Assembly: GCA_050692055.1 (NCBI GenBank) | Contig: JBOGTC010000017.1 | Coordinates: 1 to 6,352, forward strand | Reading direction: 5' to 3' | From: JBOGTC01 sp050692055 | GTDB lineage: Bacteria > Chloroflexota > Limnocylindria > QHBO01 | DNA: 6,352 nt | In this document: piece by piece, positions 1 to 5,125 of the stretch | Layout of the letters: every line of letters begins with the position of its first letter | How positions within the stretch are numbered: the first letter of the stretch is position 1 | The notes under the pieces: model-generated | The model's database searches: none | Seen by the model: only the letters and a program-made list of their open reading frames with translations | What the model was told of the DNA's origin: nothing | Program-made: the position numbers and the translations under genes

Positions 1-114
1 GCGCAGACGCGCGAGCGTGAGGCCGGCGCGGGCGCGGCTACGACTCCGGCGGGCGACCTGGCGCAGACGCGTGAGCGTGAGGCCGGCGCGGCCTCGCAGA
101 CGGGGGAGGAAGAG
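1..114 (+). repeat. 60-bp-period coding tandem repeat
   Basis: Positions 1-31 and 61-91 are identical except for one silent base (c at 12, t at 72), so the 10-residue peptide AQTREREAGA is repeated exactly with a period of 20 codons. A degenerate third copy (tcgcagacg followed by a Glu-rich run, 94-114) sits 33 bp after the second. The near identity suggests recent duplication inside the tail of the gene. The array may continue to the left of the window. Confidence 0.75.
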
Positions 115-147
115 GAGCCGCAGCCGCGCGGCCTCACACCACGGTAG
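1..147 (+). CDS. C-terminal tail of an unidentified protein (5' end outside window)
   Basis: An open frame enters from the left edge and ends at a TAG at 145-147, giving 48 visible residues. Almost every codon ends in G or C, which supports real coding in this frame. The tail is low-complexity, rich in Ala, Gly, Glu, Gln, Thr and Arg. It contains AQTREREAGA twice, 20 codons apart, and a weaker third copy reading SQTGEEE. An acidic run EEEE lies just before the end. Such tails are usually disordered and say little about function; the folded part of the protein lies outside the window. I do not recognise the family. The stop is followed closely by GGAG and GTG at 153, but that frame closes after six codons. 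Confidence 0.55.
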   Translation, partial: AQTREREAGAGAATTPAGDLAQTREREAGAASQTGEEEEPQPRGLTPR

Positions 148-535
148 GAGCTGTGAGCAACGGACCTCAGTGAGCGGTAACCAGCCTGGCACCCTGCGGC
201 CCAGCATCCTGGAAGCCTTCTCCACGGATAGCTGGGCCGTCAACTCGATTCTCGCCCCCGACGCCCGAACCTCGCTGCGGGCCGCCTTCCCCCAGTCGCG
301 AACGCACGACTGGCCGAGCAGGACCACGGTGGGCCGGACCCTGACGGCGACCTTCGAGCGACCTACAGGCGGGTCAGCGACGACGTAGAGCGAGCGGCGC
401 GCGGCTTCGTGGGATTCGTGCCCGGTCTGGGCCGGGCGCCATACTACTCGACGGTCTCGGGCGCGTCATCCCGCGCTGGCATCGCCTGTGCTGAGGGGTA
501 GTGTGCGCAATGCGGCTCAAAATGTGATCCAGCAC
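148..535 (+). other. No recognisable gene; possible small or frame-broken gene at 170-501
   Basis: No protein family is recognisable in this 390-bp stretch. Codon periodicity is nevertheless visible. From a GTG at 170 to about 290, frame 2 has mostly G or C at third positions and reads VSGNQPGTLRPSILEAFSTD onward; this frame closes at a TAG at 386-388. From about 290 to a TAG at 499-501, frame 1 takes over the same bias, with peptides such as DLRATYRRVSDDVERAARGF. The switch coincides with a run of five C at 289-293. A -1 frameshift in a gene of about 110 codons, natural or from sequencing, would explain this; so would chance in GC-rich DNA. No good ribosome binding site precedes the GTG at 170. 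Confidence 0.2.
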
Positions 536-541
536 GAGGAG
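536..541 (+). promoter_or_regulatory. Strong ribosome binding site of the miniprotein
   Basis: GAGGAG stands seven bases before the ATG at 549. It is the best Shine-Dalgarno match in the window and supports translation of the very short frame that follows. A weak -10-like CAAAAT lies at 518-523, but no convincing -35 element was found. Confidence 0.75.
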
Positions 542-548
542 TATCGAG

Positions 549-623
549 ATGTACATCGGAGGCGGAATCATCGGCTTGATCCTGCTGATCCTGCTGATCC
601 TGCTGCTCACCGGCAACCTGTAG
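549..623 (+). CDS. 24-residue hydrophobic membrane miniprotein
   Basis: The frame from ATG 549 to TAG 621-623 encodes MYIGGGIIGLILLILLILLL followed by TGNL. After a short Met-Tyr-Ile-Gly-Gly-Gly head, nearly every residue is Ile, Leu or Gly up to residue 20, enough for one transmembrane helix and almost nothing else. The ATG has a GAGGAG site at ideal distance, and a strong hairpin starts 20 bases after the stop, so this looks like a stand-alone single-gene transcript. Very short proteins with a Tyr-Ile-Gly-Gly-Gly head and an Ile/Leu helix occur in many bacterial genomes, usually without a known role; I infer membership from the pattern only. It could modulate a membrane partner or the membrane itself. 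No neighbour gives a functional clue. Confidence 0.7.
   Translation: MYIGGGIIGLILLILLILLLTGNL
579..605 (+). repeat. Three tandem copies of a 9-bp unit (ATCCTGCTG)
   Basis: Three perfect copies of ATCCTGCTG encode Ile-Leu-Leu three times in the helix of the miniprotein. Gain or loss of a unit would change the helix length by three residues without shifting the frame. Confidence 0.9.
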
Positions 624-643
624 GCTCCATTCCGGACATAGAC

Positions 644-671
644 GAAGGCCCCCGCCGAAGCGGGGGCCTTC
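644..671 (+). terminator. Strong hairpin, probable terminator of the miniprotein gene, possibly bidirectional
   Basis: A perfect 12-bp stem (644-655 with 660-671) encloses a four-base CGAA loop, starting 20 bases after the miniprotein stop codon. On the minus strand the same hairpin carries a C(UUCG)G tetraloop, an exceptionally stable type, so it may also stop transcripts arriving from the right. Neither side has a long T tract (ATTGCTG follows on the plus strand), so efficiency is uncertain. Confidence 0.75.
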
Positions 672-719
672 ATTGCTGCCGGATTCGCTAATCACAAGGG
701 CATCTTTCACGCACGGTTT

Positions 720-747
720 CCCGCACTACCCTTACCCAAACCTACCC
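720..747 (-). other. Candidate G-quadruplex motif
   Basis: Read on the minus strand, four GGG runs (747-745, 737-735, 731-729, 722-720) are separated by spacers of 7, 3 and 6 bases (TAGGTTT, TAA, TAGTGC). This meets the standard pattern of four G3 runs with loops of 1-7 bases. It lies downstream of the minus-strand isomerase gene, so it could form in read-through RNA or in the DNA. Formation is not shown by the sequence alone. Confidence 0.5.
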
Positions 748-771
748 ATGACCTTGCGATCAGTGGTGAAT

Positions 772-787
772 CGCTGTGCGAACAGCG
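772..787 (+). other. Small hairpin with GCGA tetraloop
   Basis: CGCTGT (772-777) pairs perfectly with ACAGCG (782-787) around a GCGA loop, a stable GNRA type when read on the plus strand. It is short and has no T tract. It may be part of a non-coding RNA or simply chance. Confidence 0.3.
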
Positions 788-900
788 CCCTCAGGATAGA
801 CCGTCTGTTCTCTTTAGACAAGGGTTTTCGGGGTTTAGATTCCTTTATATTACGAAGCGCTCTTGGGACCGATGCGGCTGCGTGAGCTTGAGATTGGCCG

Positions 901-1037
901 TTGCACGAGGTGAAGGTAACAGGGAAGAAGAGGCCGATAAGGCCCCCTTCTTCACCGCCGCTCTCACCGGATGCAACGGACGGGGAAGATGAGGTCCGAA
1001 CCGAGCGCTTCTTCCCCGTTATCTCCACCTCATGCAA
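901..1037. repeat. 137-bp element with 30-bp imperfect terminal inverted repeats
   Basis: The left arm (901-930, TTGCACGAGGTG...) and the reverse complement of the right arm (1008-1037) match at 26 of 30 positions. A diverged direct copy of the right arm sits inside at 947-976 (20 of 30 identical, with CTTCTTC and ATGCAA conserved at the ends), so 901-976 could fold alone as a smaller hairpin. All four arm differences are transitions. On minus-strand RNA three of them become G-U wobbles, leaving one mismatch; on plus-strand RNA three are mismatches. This favours a minus-strand transcript, namely the 3' region of the isomerase mRNA. There is no transposase and no clear target duplication. It may be a MITE-like or extragenic palindromic element. 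Confidence 0.7.
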
Positions 1038-1078
1038 TGAAGCCACACTAAGGCCATCAGGAGGGCCGCGACGGGGCG

Positions 1079-1091
1079 GCGCTAACAGCGC
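1079..1091 (-). terminator. Short stem-loop right after the isomerase stop codon
   Basis: GCGCT and AGCGC form a 5-bp stem with a three-base loop, beginning one base beyond the isomerase stop codon. There is no T tract. Alone it would be a weak terminator; the larger inverted repeat at 901-1037 may complete 3'-end formation. Confidence 0.25.
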
Positions 1092-1092
1092 G

Positions 1093-1752
1093 TCAGCTCT
1101 CCTCGGCGGCGGCCTCGATGACGACAGACTCGATGATCACCGGATCCACGGGAACACCGATCTGCGGGTCACCCACCGGCACGGCGCCGATCTGGTCGAC
1201 GACCTCGGTCCCCTCCACCACGCGGCCGAAGATCGTGTAGGTGCGGGTGAGCGCGTCGTTCAGGTCGGCGAGGTTGATGAAGAACTGGCTCCCGTTGGTG
1301 CGGGTGTCGTTCGCCATCGACAGCGCGTACGGGTCGTAGCCGAGGTCATCGGCCGGCGCCTCGATCTCGAACTCGTAGCCGGGACCGCCGGTCCCTAGAC
1401 CCTCGAAGTCGCCGCGATTGTCTCTCGTCTGCGGATCACCGGCCTGGACGACGAAGCCGTCGAGGACTCGATGGAACGCGATCTGGTCGTAGAAGCCGCA
1501 GCGAGCCAGCGCCACGAAGTTGGCGGTCGCGATCGGCGCGGCCTCGCCGTAGAGCTCCAGGGTGAACGTGCCCTCGACAGCGCCGCTGACGGTGACAACG
1601 GCCTGCGCGGCATCGGCCAGCTCGGCCTGGGCCCCGACGTCGGTCGGCGGGCCGGTGGGGCAGTCGCGACTCGGTTCCGGCGTCGGATCGGCCCCGCATG
1701 CGGCAAGGCCGCCGGCGAAGGCGAGGCCGATGAGCAGCGCGCGCCCCCTCAT
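1093..1752 (-). CDS. Cyclophilin-type peptidyl-prolyl cis-trans isomerase, predicted lipoprotein
   Basis: This 219-residue protein should catalyse cis-trans isomerisation of Xaa-Pro bonds and assist folding outside the cytoplasmic membrane. Residues 1-19 form a lipoprotein signal: Arg at 2 and 4, a hydrophobic stretch, then a Leu-Ala-Ala-Cys lipobox with Cys19 as lipidation site. A Pro-rich linker follows. The cyclophilin domain runs from about 52 to 214. It shows AFHRVLDGFVVQAGDP (92-107) with catalytic Arg95, Phe100 and Gln103, and MANDTRTNGSQFFI (146-159) with Gln156 and Phe158. Tyr172 in TYTIFGRV replaces the His common there in bacterial homologues; the Trp of human cyclophilin A is also absent, as is usual in bacteria. 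The ATG overlaps the stop of the upstream DUF885 gene (ATGA), so translation is probably coupled. I am confident of family and location; clients are unknown. Confidence 0.93.
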   Translation of the reverse strand: MRGRALLIGLAFAGGLAACGADPTPEPSRDCPTGPPTDVGAQAELADAAQAVVTVSGAVEGTFTLELYGEAAPIATANFVALARCGFYDQIAFHRVLDGFVVQAGDPQTRDNRGDFEGLGTGGPGYEFEIEAPADDLGYDPYALSMANDTRTNGSQFFINLADLNDALTRTYTIFGRVVEGTEVVDQIGAVPVGDPQIGVPVDPVIIESVVIEAAAEES

Positions 1753-3383
1753 CGGTCCTGGAGCTCGAACAGGCGGCGGGCGTAGCTGACCGGCATCGTC
1801 CCGCCGTACAGCAGCGTGTCGTGGAAGGCCTTCAGGCTGAAGGCCCGGCCCTGGCCTGCCGCCACCTCCGCCTTGAGCCGTTCGATCATGTGGCGGCCGA
1901 ACAGGTACGACAGCTGGTAGGTGGGCGTGGAGGTGTAGCGCTTGACCTCGGCCAGCGCGGCAGGGCGCTCGAAGCCGGTCTCGGCGACCAGGCGGTCGAC
2001 CGCCTCGTCGAAGCCGATGAGCCCGCGATGCAGCTGGACGTCGAGGATGATCCGCGTCGCGCGCCAGATGGCGTCGTTGTGGACGACGTACCAGCCCTTG
2101 GGCGTGGCGTCGAAGCCGGCCTCCTTCATCATCCGCTCGCAGTAGAAGGCCCAGCCCTCCGCGAACTCCGGTGCGCCCGAGAAGAGCCGCACCAGGCTCG
2201 GGTTGGTGACCGCGGCCGACAGCTGGAGATGGTGCCCGGGATACGCCTCGTGGACTGACGTGTTGCTGATAGACGACCGGTTGTGCTCCCGCATCATCTC
2301 CGGCGTCCCGGGCGGCGTGACGATATAGGTACCGACCGGCGTGGCGTCGAACTTGGCCGGCTCGTAGTAGGCGGCGAAGGGGATGAGATGCCGGATGAAC
2401 GACGGCGTCTCCATCACCGACAGGTGATCCTCGGCCGGCGGCGTCGCCAGGTCCATCTCCACCACGAACGCTCGCGCCCGGTCCATCGATTCGCGGTATT
2501 CGCTGAGCGACTCGGCGAAGGTGGGGGCGTGATCGTTCTTCACGAGGTCCGCCACCTCCTCGAGCGAGGCGGACGGGTCGATCTCGCGCGCGATCTCGTC
2601 GCGGGCCTGCTTCTCGGAGGCCAGCAGCTCCTCGCCCACGGCCAGGATCTCGTCGCCGGAGGCCTCGAGCTCGCGCAGGCGGACCATCTCCTCGAACCGA
2701 TCCGGCCCGGCCTGCCATGCCCCGTTGGAGCGCGGCATGACGTCGTCGCGCAGCCACGACGCATGGTCGGCCAGCGCGGCCTTGGTGGCCTCCGTCGCCT
2801 TCTCCAGTCGCCCCGTCAGGGCCGCGTCGCCGCCCTCGGCGCGTGCTGCGGCCACGATCGTGTCGAGGAAGCCCGGCAACGACTCGGTGCTCTCCAGGTC
2901 GATCTCGGTCCACAGCCGGACCGGGTGGGACACGCGCTCCCGGGTCTCGGCGATGAAGCTCGGCGCCGCCTCAAGCCGGGCGGCGATGCTCGCGAGCCGG
3001 GCGGCGAGCGGCGCGAAGTCGCGGGTGAAGAGCGGGAAGAGCGCCTCGCCGACATGCTCAGCGGCGCCGCTTGAGCCGGTCCAGGAGCGATACTCGGTCA
3101 GCCAGAAGAGCGACAGCCGCCCCTGGTGAATGGCGAGGTCACGGTCGAGCGCCCGCTCGGGGGACAGGTCGGAGGGATCGAAGCGCTCCATCTCCGCGAC
3201 CGTGGTGCGGTGGAGCTCGATCTCGCGCTCGACATGCTCGCGCGTCCCCGGCGAGAGCTCGGCATCGTGATCGTGGATGCCCAGGAATGTCGCGATCTCC
3301 GGGCTGATCGCCAGGCGGTCCCGGAACCAGCGATCGACCGTGCGGTCGAACCGCGCATCGGCGTCTGAGGTCATGGTGGTCAT
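1749..3383 (-). CDS. DUF885 family protein, putative zinc-dependent hydrolase
   Basis: The 544-residue product matches the DUF885 family in length and motifs. The N-terminal two thirds is helical and charged. The C-terminal third carries HEAYPGHHLQ (378-387), followed by EGWAFYCE (409-416), a layout resembling the metal-binding His-Glu signature and downstream Glu of zinc metallopeptidases, though the first spacing is not classical HExxH. Further family-like motifs are DVQLHRG (448-454) and RYTSTPTYQLSYLFG (482-496). From family knowledge it is probably a peptidase-like enzyme; the substrate is unknown. There is no signal peptide, so it is probably cytoplasmic, although many relatives are exported. 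ATG 3383 was chosen because GAGAGGA lies eight bases upstream; ATG 3374 (Met4) is an in-frame alternative. Its stop overlaps the isomerase start, and a hydrolase gene ends 89 bp upstream. Confidence 0.92.
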   Translation of the reverse strand: MTTMTSDADARFDRTVDRWFRDRLAISPEIATFLGIHDHDAELSPGTREHVEREIELHRTTVAEMERFDPSDLSPERALDRDLAIHQGRLSLFWLTEYRSWTGSSGAAEHVGEALFPLFTRDFAPLAARLASIAARLEAAPSFIAETRERVSHPVRLWTEIDLESTESLPGFLDTIVAAARAEGGDAALTGRLEKATEATKAALADHASWLRDDVMPRSNGAWQAGPDRFEEMVRLRELEASGDEILAVGEELLASEKQARDEIAREIDPSASLEEVADLVKNDHAPTFAESLSEYRESMDRARAFVVEMDLATPPAEDHLSVMETPSFIRHLIPFAAYYEPAKFDATPVGTYIVTPPGTPEMMREHNRSSISNTSVHEAYPGHHLQLSAAVTNPSLVRLFSGAPEFAEGWAFYCERMMKEAGFDATPKGWYVVHNDAIWRATRIILDVQLHRGLIGFDEAVDRLVAETGFERPAALAEVKRYTSTPTYQLSYLFGRHMIERLKAEVAAGQGRAFSLKAFHDTLLYGGTMPVSYARRLFELQDR

Positions 3384-3391
3384 GCAGCGAG

Positions 3392-3398
3392 TCCTCTC
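3392..3398 (-). promoter_or_regulatory. Ribosome binding site deciding the DUF885 start
   Basis: On the minus strand GAGAGGA is followed by an eight-base spacer and ATG at 3383. This supports ATG 3383 over ATG 3374, which would sit 17 bases away. Confidence 0.65.
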
Positions 3399-3415
3399 GT
3401 AACGCGAACGGCCCG

Positions 3416-3433
3416 GCGTTCCCCGGGGAGCGC
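3416..3433. other. GC-rich 18-bp imperfect palindrome between hydrolase and DUF885 genes
   Basis: GCGTTCCCC (3416-3424) is followed directly by GGGGAGCGC (3425-3433); all nine positions can pair, one as G-U. In the 89-bp gap it could be an RNA hairpin reducing read-through from the hydrolase gene, or a protein binding site in front of the DUF885 gene. It has no T tract and no clear promoter beside it. Confidence 0.35.
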
Positions 3434-3472
3434 GCGGGCAGGATCTGACGTGCGGGCGGGTGGCGCGCCCAT

Positions 3473-4516
3473 TCAGCTCGGTGGGCCGAGGGCGCGCTGC
3501 AGGAAGCCTAGCACCCACGACGCGTACTCTTCCTCGCAGGTCGTGTACGACGCCCCGTGGCCGGCCGCCAGGCACACCTGGAGCTCGGCGGACGAGCCTG
3601 CCGCCTCGGCCGCGGCGAGCAGGTCCTCCGCATCGGTCTCGCCAATCGAGTCGTCCTCGCCCCCGTCGACGAGCAGGACTGCCCTGCCATCCAGGCGCTC
3701 CACCGACTGGATCGGGTCGGCGGCGGTCACGTCGATGCCGGTGCGGATCAGCGCGCCCATCAGGATGGCCCACGAGCCCGGCAGCGACAGCGGATAGCCC
3801 GCACGCTCCATCCGCTTCTGCGCCGCGTTCGCCAGCGTGGCGTGCGTGGACTCCAGGATCAGCGCATCCACCCGGCTGTCCCGCGACGCCTGGGCGGCGG
3901 CGGTCGCGCCGCCCATCGAGACGCCGAGCACCGCGATGCGGTCCGGCCCCTTGGTCGCCACCAGCCAGTCGACCACCGCCAGCAGGTCCTCCTGTTCCGT
4001 GACGCCCACAGTCGTCAGGGCCGGCCCGCTCTGCCCGTGGTTGCGGTAGTCGAAGGCGACCACGTTGTAGCTGGCGTGCAGGACGGCGGCGCGCTCGAGC
4101 ATGTTGCTCTTGTTACTTCCCCAGCCGTGGCTGAGGACGACGGTCGGGCCGGTGGGGCCGATGTCGGCCGCGGCAGGGATGTACCACCCGGCGATCGGCA
4201 CCCCATCGGAGGCGATCAGCGCGTCGCCGGCGGGCGTGCCCTGCGCCTCGCAGGCGGTCGGGTCGGGAGCGCGCGCCAGCTCGTCGTCGGCGGCGGCATC
4301 GTAGTTGATGGCCTCGTAGGCCCAGCCCATGACGATGGGCGTGCGGCAGTCGGCGGACGGTCCCGGCGGATGGGTCAGCTGGCGGGAGCCCTCGAAGCCC
4401 ACGTAGCCGAGGTACGTGGTGAGGATGACGAGCAGCGCGGCGAAGGCGAAGCTGACCCAGCCTCCGACGCGGGCTCGGCGCTCGGACCGCGGATCAGGCG
4501 GCAGCTCGTAGGGCAT
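3473..4516 (-). CDS. Membrane-anchored alpha/beta hydrolase
   Basis: This 347-residue protein is an alpha/beta-hydrolase-fold serine hydrolase. Residues 10-16 are basic (RSERRAR) and 20-40 form one hydrophobic helix, so the enzyme domain should lie outside the cytoplasmic membrane. The fold is marked by VVLSHGWGSNKSN (126-138, oxyanion region), AFDYRNHGQS (154-163), the nucleophile elbow GVSMGG (198-203, Ser200), LLVDGGEDDSIG (281-292, probable catalytic Asp288) and AAGHGASY (317-324, His320). Four cysteines (57, 89, 315, 327) in the outer part could form two disulfides. The motifs resemble dienelactone-hydrolase/FrsA-like and S9-type esterases or peptidases; the substrate cannot be told. It is the first of three minus-strand genes. 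A TATACT element 11 bases before the ATG implies a near-leaderless mRNA, and no Shine-Dalgarno sequence is visible. Confidence 0.9.
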   Translation of the reverse strand: MPYELPPDPRSERRARVGGWVSFAFAALLVILTTYLGYVGFEGSRQLTHPPGPSADCRTPIVMGWAYEAINYDAAADDELARAPDPTACEAQGTPAGDALIASDGVPIAGWYIPAAADIGPTGPTVVLSHGWGSNKSNMLERAAVLHASYNVVAFDYRNHGQSGPALTTVGVTEQEDLLAVVDWLVATKGPDRIAVLGVSMGGATAAAQASRDSRVDALILESTHATLANAAQKRMERAGYPLSLPGSWAILMGALIRTGIDVTAADPIQSVERLDGRAVLLVDGGEDDSIGETDAEDLLAAAEAAGSSAELQVCLAAGHGASYTTCEEEYASWVLGFLQRALGPPS

Positions 4517-4527
4517 CCGTGGGCCCG

Positions 4528-4533
4528 AGTATA
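4528..4533 (-). promoter_or_regulatory. Probable -10 element (TATACT) of the hydrolase gene
   Basis: TATACT on the minus strand matches TATAAT at five of six positions and lies 11 bases before the ATG at 4516. Transcription would then start near 4521, leaving a leader of only about five bases. No good -35 match is present at the usual distance. Confidence 0.5.
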
Positions 4534-4564
4534 CGGTCGCGTGCGGCCGCGACAGCGCTCGGCG

Positions 4565-4570
4565 TACAAT
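4565..4570 (+). promoter_or_regulatory. Probable -10 element (TACAAT) of the first four-helix membrane gene
   Basis: TACAAT matches TATAAT at five of six positions and lies eight bases before the GTG at 4579, so the mRNA would begin at or within a few bases of the start codon. The -35 region is not conserved. Together with the opposing TATACT at 4528-4533 this makes a compact divergent promoter region. Confidence 0.45.
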
Positions 4571-4578
4571 CGGCGGCC

Positions 4579-5073
4579 GTGACCACCAGACGCGTCTCCC
4601 GCGGCGTGACCGCGACCTCCGCCCGTCCGCGCGCGCAGCACTCGATCGCGCCCGCGCACCTGGGCGAGGCGGCCAGCGTCGCGCTGCTGACCCTGGCCGT
4701 GCTGGGGATCGCGCTCGTCATCACCGGCATCGGGGTGGTCGCCATGGGGCTGACCATCGGCTCGCGCTATGCCGGGGTCGAGCCGCCGCCGGACATGGCC
4801 GGCCTCGGGCTCGGGCCGACGCTCGGCGGGTTCGGGCTGATCGCCCTCGGCATCGGCCTCGTCGCCGGTTCCATCGCCGTCCTGTCCGAGGTATCCCGGG
4901 CCCGATTCGTGACCGGAGCGCTGGCCTCGCTGTCCGCGATCCTTGCGGCCGGCGGCGCCGTGCTGGCCATGGCCAGCATCCCGCCCGATCCGATCGTGGC
5001 GGTGGCGCTGACGCTGCTCACCCTTGCATTCGGCGTCTCGGCCATCCTCATGCTGCGCCGCGCCGCCCGCTAG
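4579..5073 (+). CDS. Small four-helix integral membrane protein, unknown function
   Basis: The 164-residue product has a basic N-terminal segment of about 30 residues (Arg at 4, 5, 8, 16, 18) and four hydrophobic segments at about 33-58, 79-103, 110-134 and 138-159, ending in RRAAR. No catalytic or binding motif is visible and I do not recognise a family. GTG 4579 was chosen because the -10-like TACAAT lies eight bases before it, suggesting a leaderless mRNA; an in-frame GTG at 4519 would add 20 residues but lies upstream of that promoter. Its GIGVVAMGLTIG segment (50-61) resembles GIGGIVLGLTSG in the next gene, and the helix layout is the same, so the two look like old tandem duplicates. A channel, sensor or membrane-stress role is possible but unsupported. 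Confidence 0.8.
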   Translation: MTTRRVSRGVTATSARPRAQHSIAPAHLGEAASVALLTLAVLGIALVITGIGVVAMGLTIGSRYAGVEPPPDMAGLGLGPTLGGFGLIALGIGLVAGSIAVLSEVSRARFVTGALASLSAILAAGGAVLAMASIPPDPIVAVALTLLTLAFGVSAILMLRRAAR

Positions 5074-5092
5074 GCCGGGCTGGAGCGGGGCT

Positions 5093-5112
5093 GAGTATAT
5101 ACGTATATACTC
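5093..5112. promoter_or_regulatory. Perfect 20-bp palindrome, probable operator
   Basis: GAGTATATACGTATATACTC is a perfect inverted repeat of two 10-bp halves, an AT-rich island in 70% GC DNA. Its right half contains the TATACT -10 element of the downstream membrane gene, so a dimeric repressor bound here would block the promoter. AT-rich palindromes of this kind are typical of one-component regulators such as the PadR, GntR and TetR families. No regulator gene of that type is in the window, so the protein is unknown. Confidence 0.75.
5106..5111 (+). promoter_or_regulatory. -10 element (TATACT) of the second four-helix membrane gene
   Basis: TATACT lies inside the right half of the 20-bp palindrome, 14 bases before the GTG at 5126. 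Transcription would start near 5118, giving a leader of about eight bases. The -35 region is poor. The following CCG makes a TATACTCCG shared with the tRNA promoter at 5610-5618. Confidence 0.6.
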
Positions 5113-5125
5113 CGTGCCCTGACCG

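Larger units (their letters stand above)
672..900. other. Gene-free, relatively AT-rich convergent intergenic region
   Basis: No credible coding frame was found on either strand. Positions 721-900 are about 53% GC and 781-850 are lower still, against about 70% in the neighbouring genes. The stretch holds a minus-strand G-quadruplex motif and a small GNRA hairpin, listed separately. TATATT at 846-851 (plus) and TATAAA on the minus strand (844-849) resemble -10 elements but lack good -35 partners. Together with the inverted repeat that follows, the composition suggests inserted or non-coding DNA between two convergent genes. Confidence 0.5.

Noticed and set aside
17..388. Frame-2 start at 17 giving a 123-residue Arg-rich protein
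   Set aside because: Over 17-147 the real bias lies in frame 1, which encodes the repeat tail; only the part after about 170 is considered possibly coding.
901..1037. CRISPR array or complete insertion sequence
   Set aside because: There are only two arms plus one internal copy, inverted and unevenly spaced, with no transposase gene, no clear target duplication and no regular spacers.
732..1046. Minus-strand frame starting with MASLHEVEITGKKR, and a plus-strand counterpart starting MHEVKVTGKKR
   Set aside because: The similar peptides on both strands come from the inverted repeat at 901-1037. Codon use is unlike the neighbours and no ribosome binding site or family is seen.
1753..2913. Long minus-strand extension of the isomerase frame upstream of ATG 1752
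   Set aside because: It runs inside the DUF885 gene in another frame, is Arg/Pro/Gly-rich and unlike any protein. The lipoprotein signal starting at 1752 marks the real start.
2283..3074. Plus-strand open frame opposite the DUF885 gene
   Set aside because: Open only because of the high GC and codon bias of the gene on the other strand; the translation is Arg/Gly/His-rich low complexity without motifs.
3557..4582. Plus-strand 341-codon frame opposite the alpha/beta hydrolase
   Set aside because: Antisense shadow; the minus strand encodes a complete hydrolase with all catalytic motifs.
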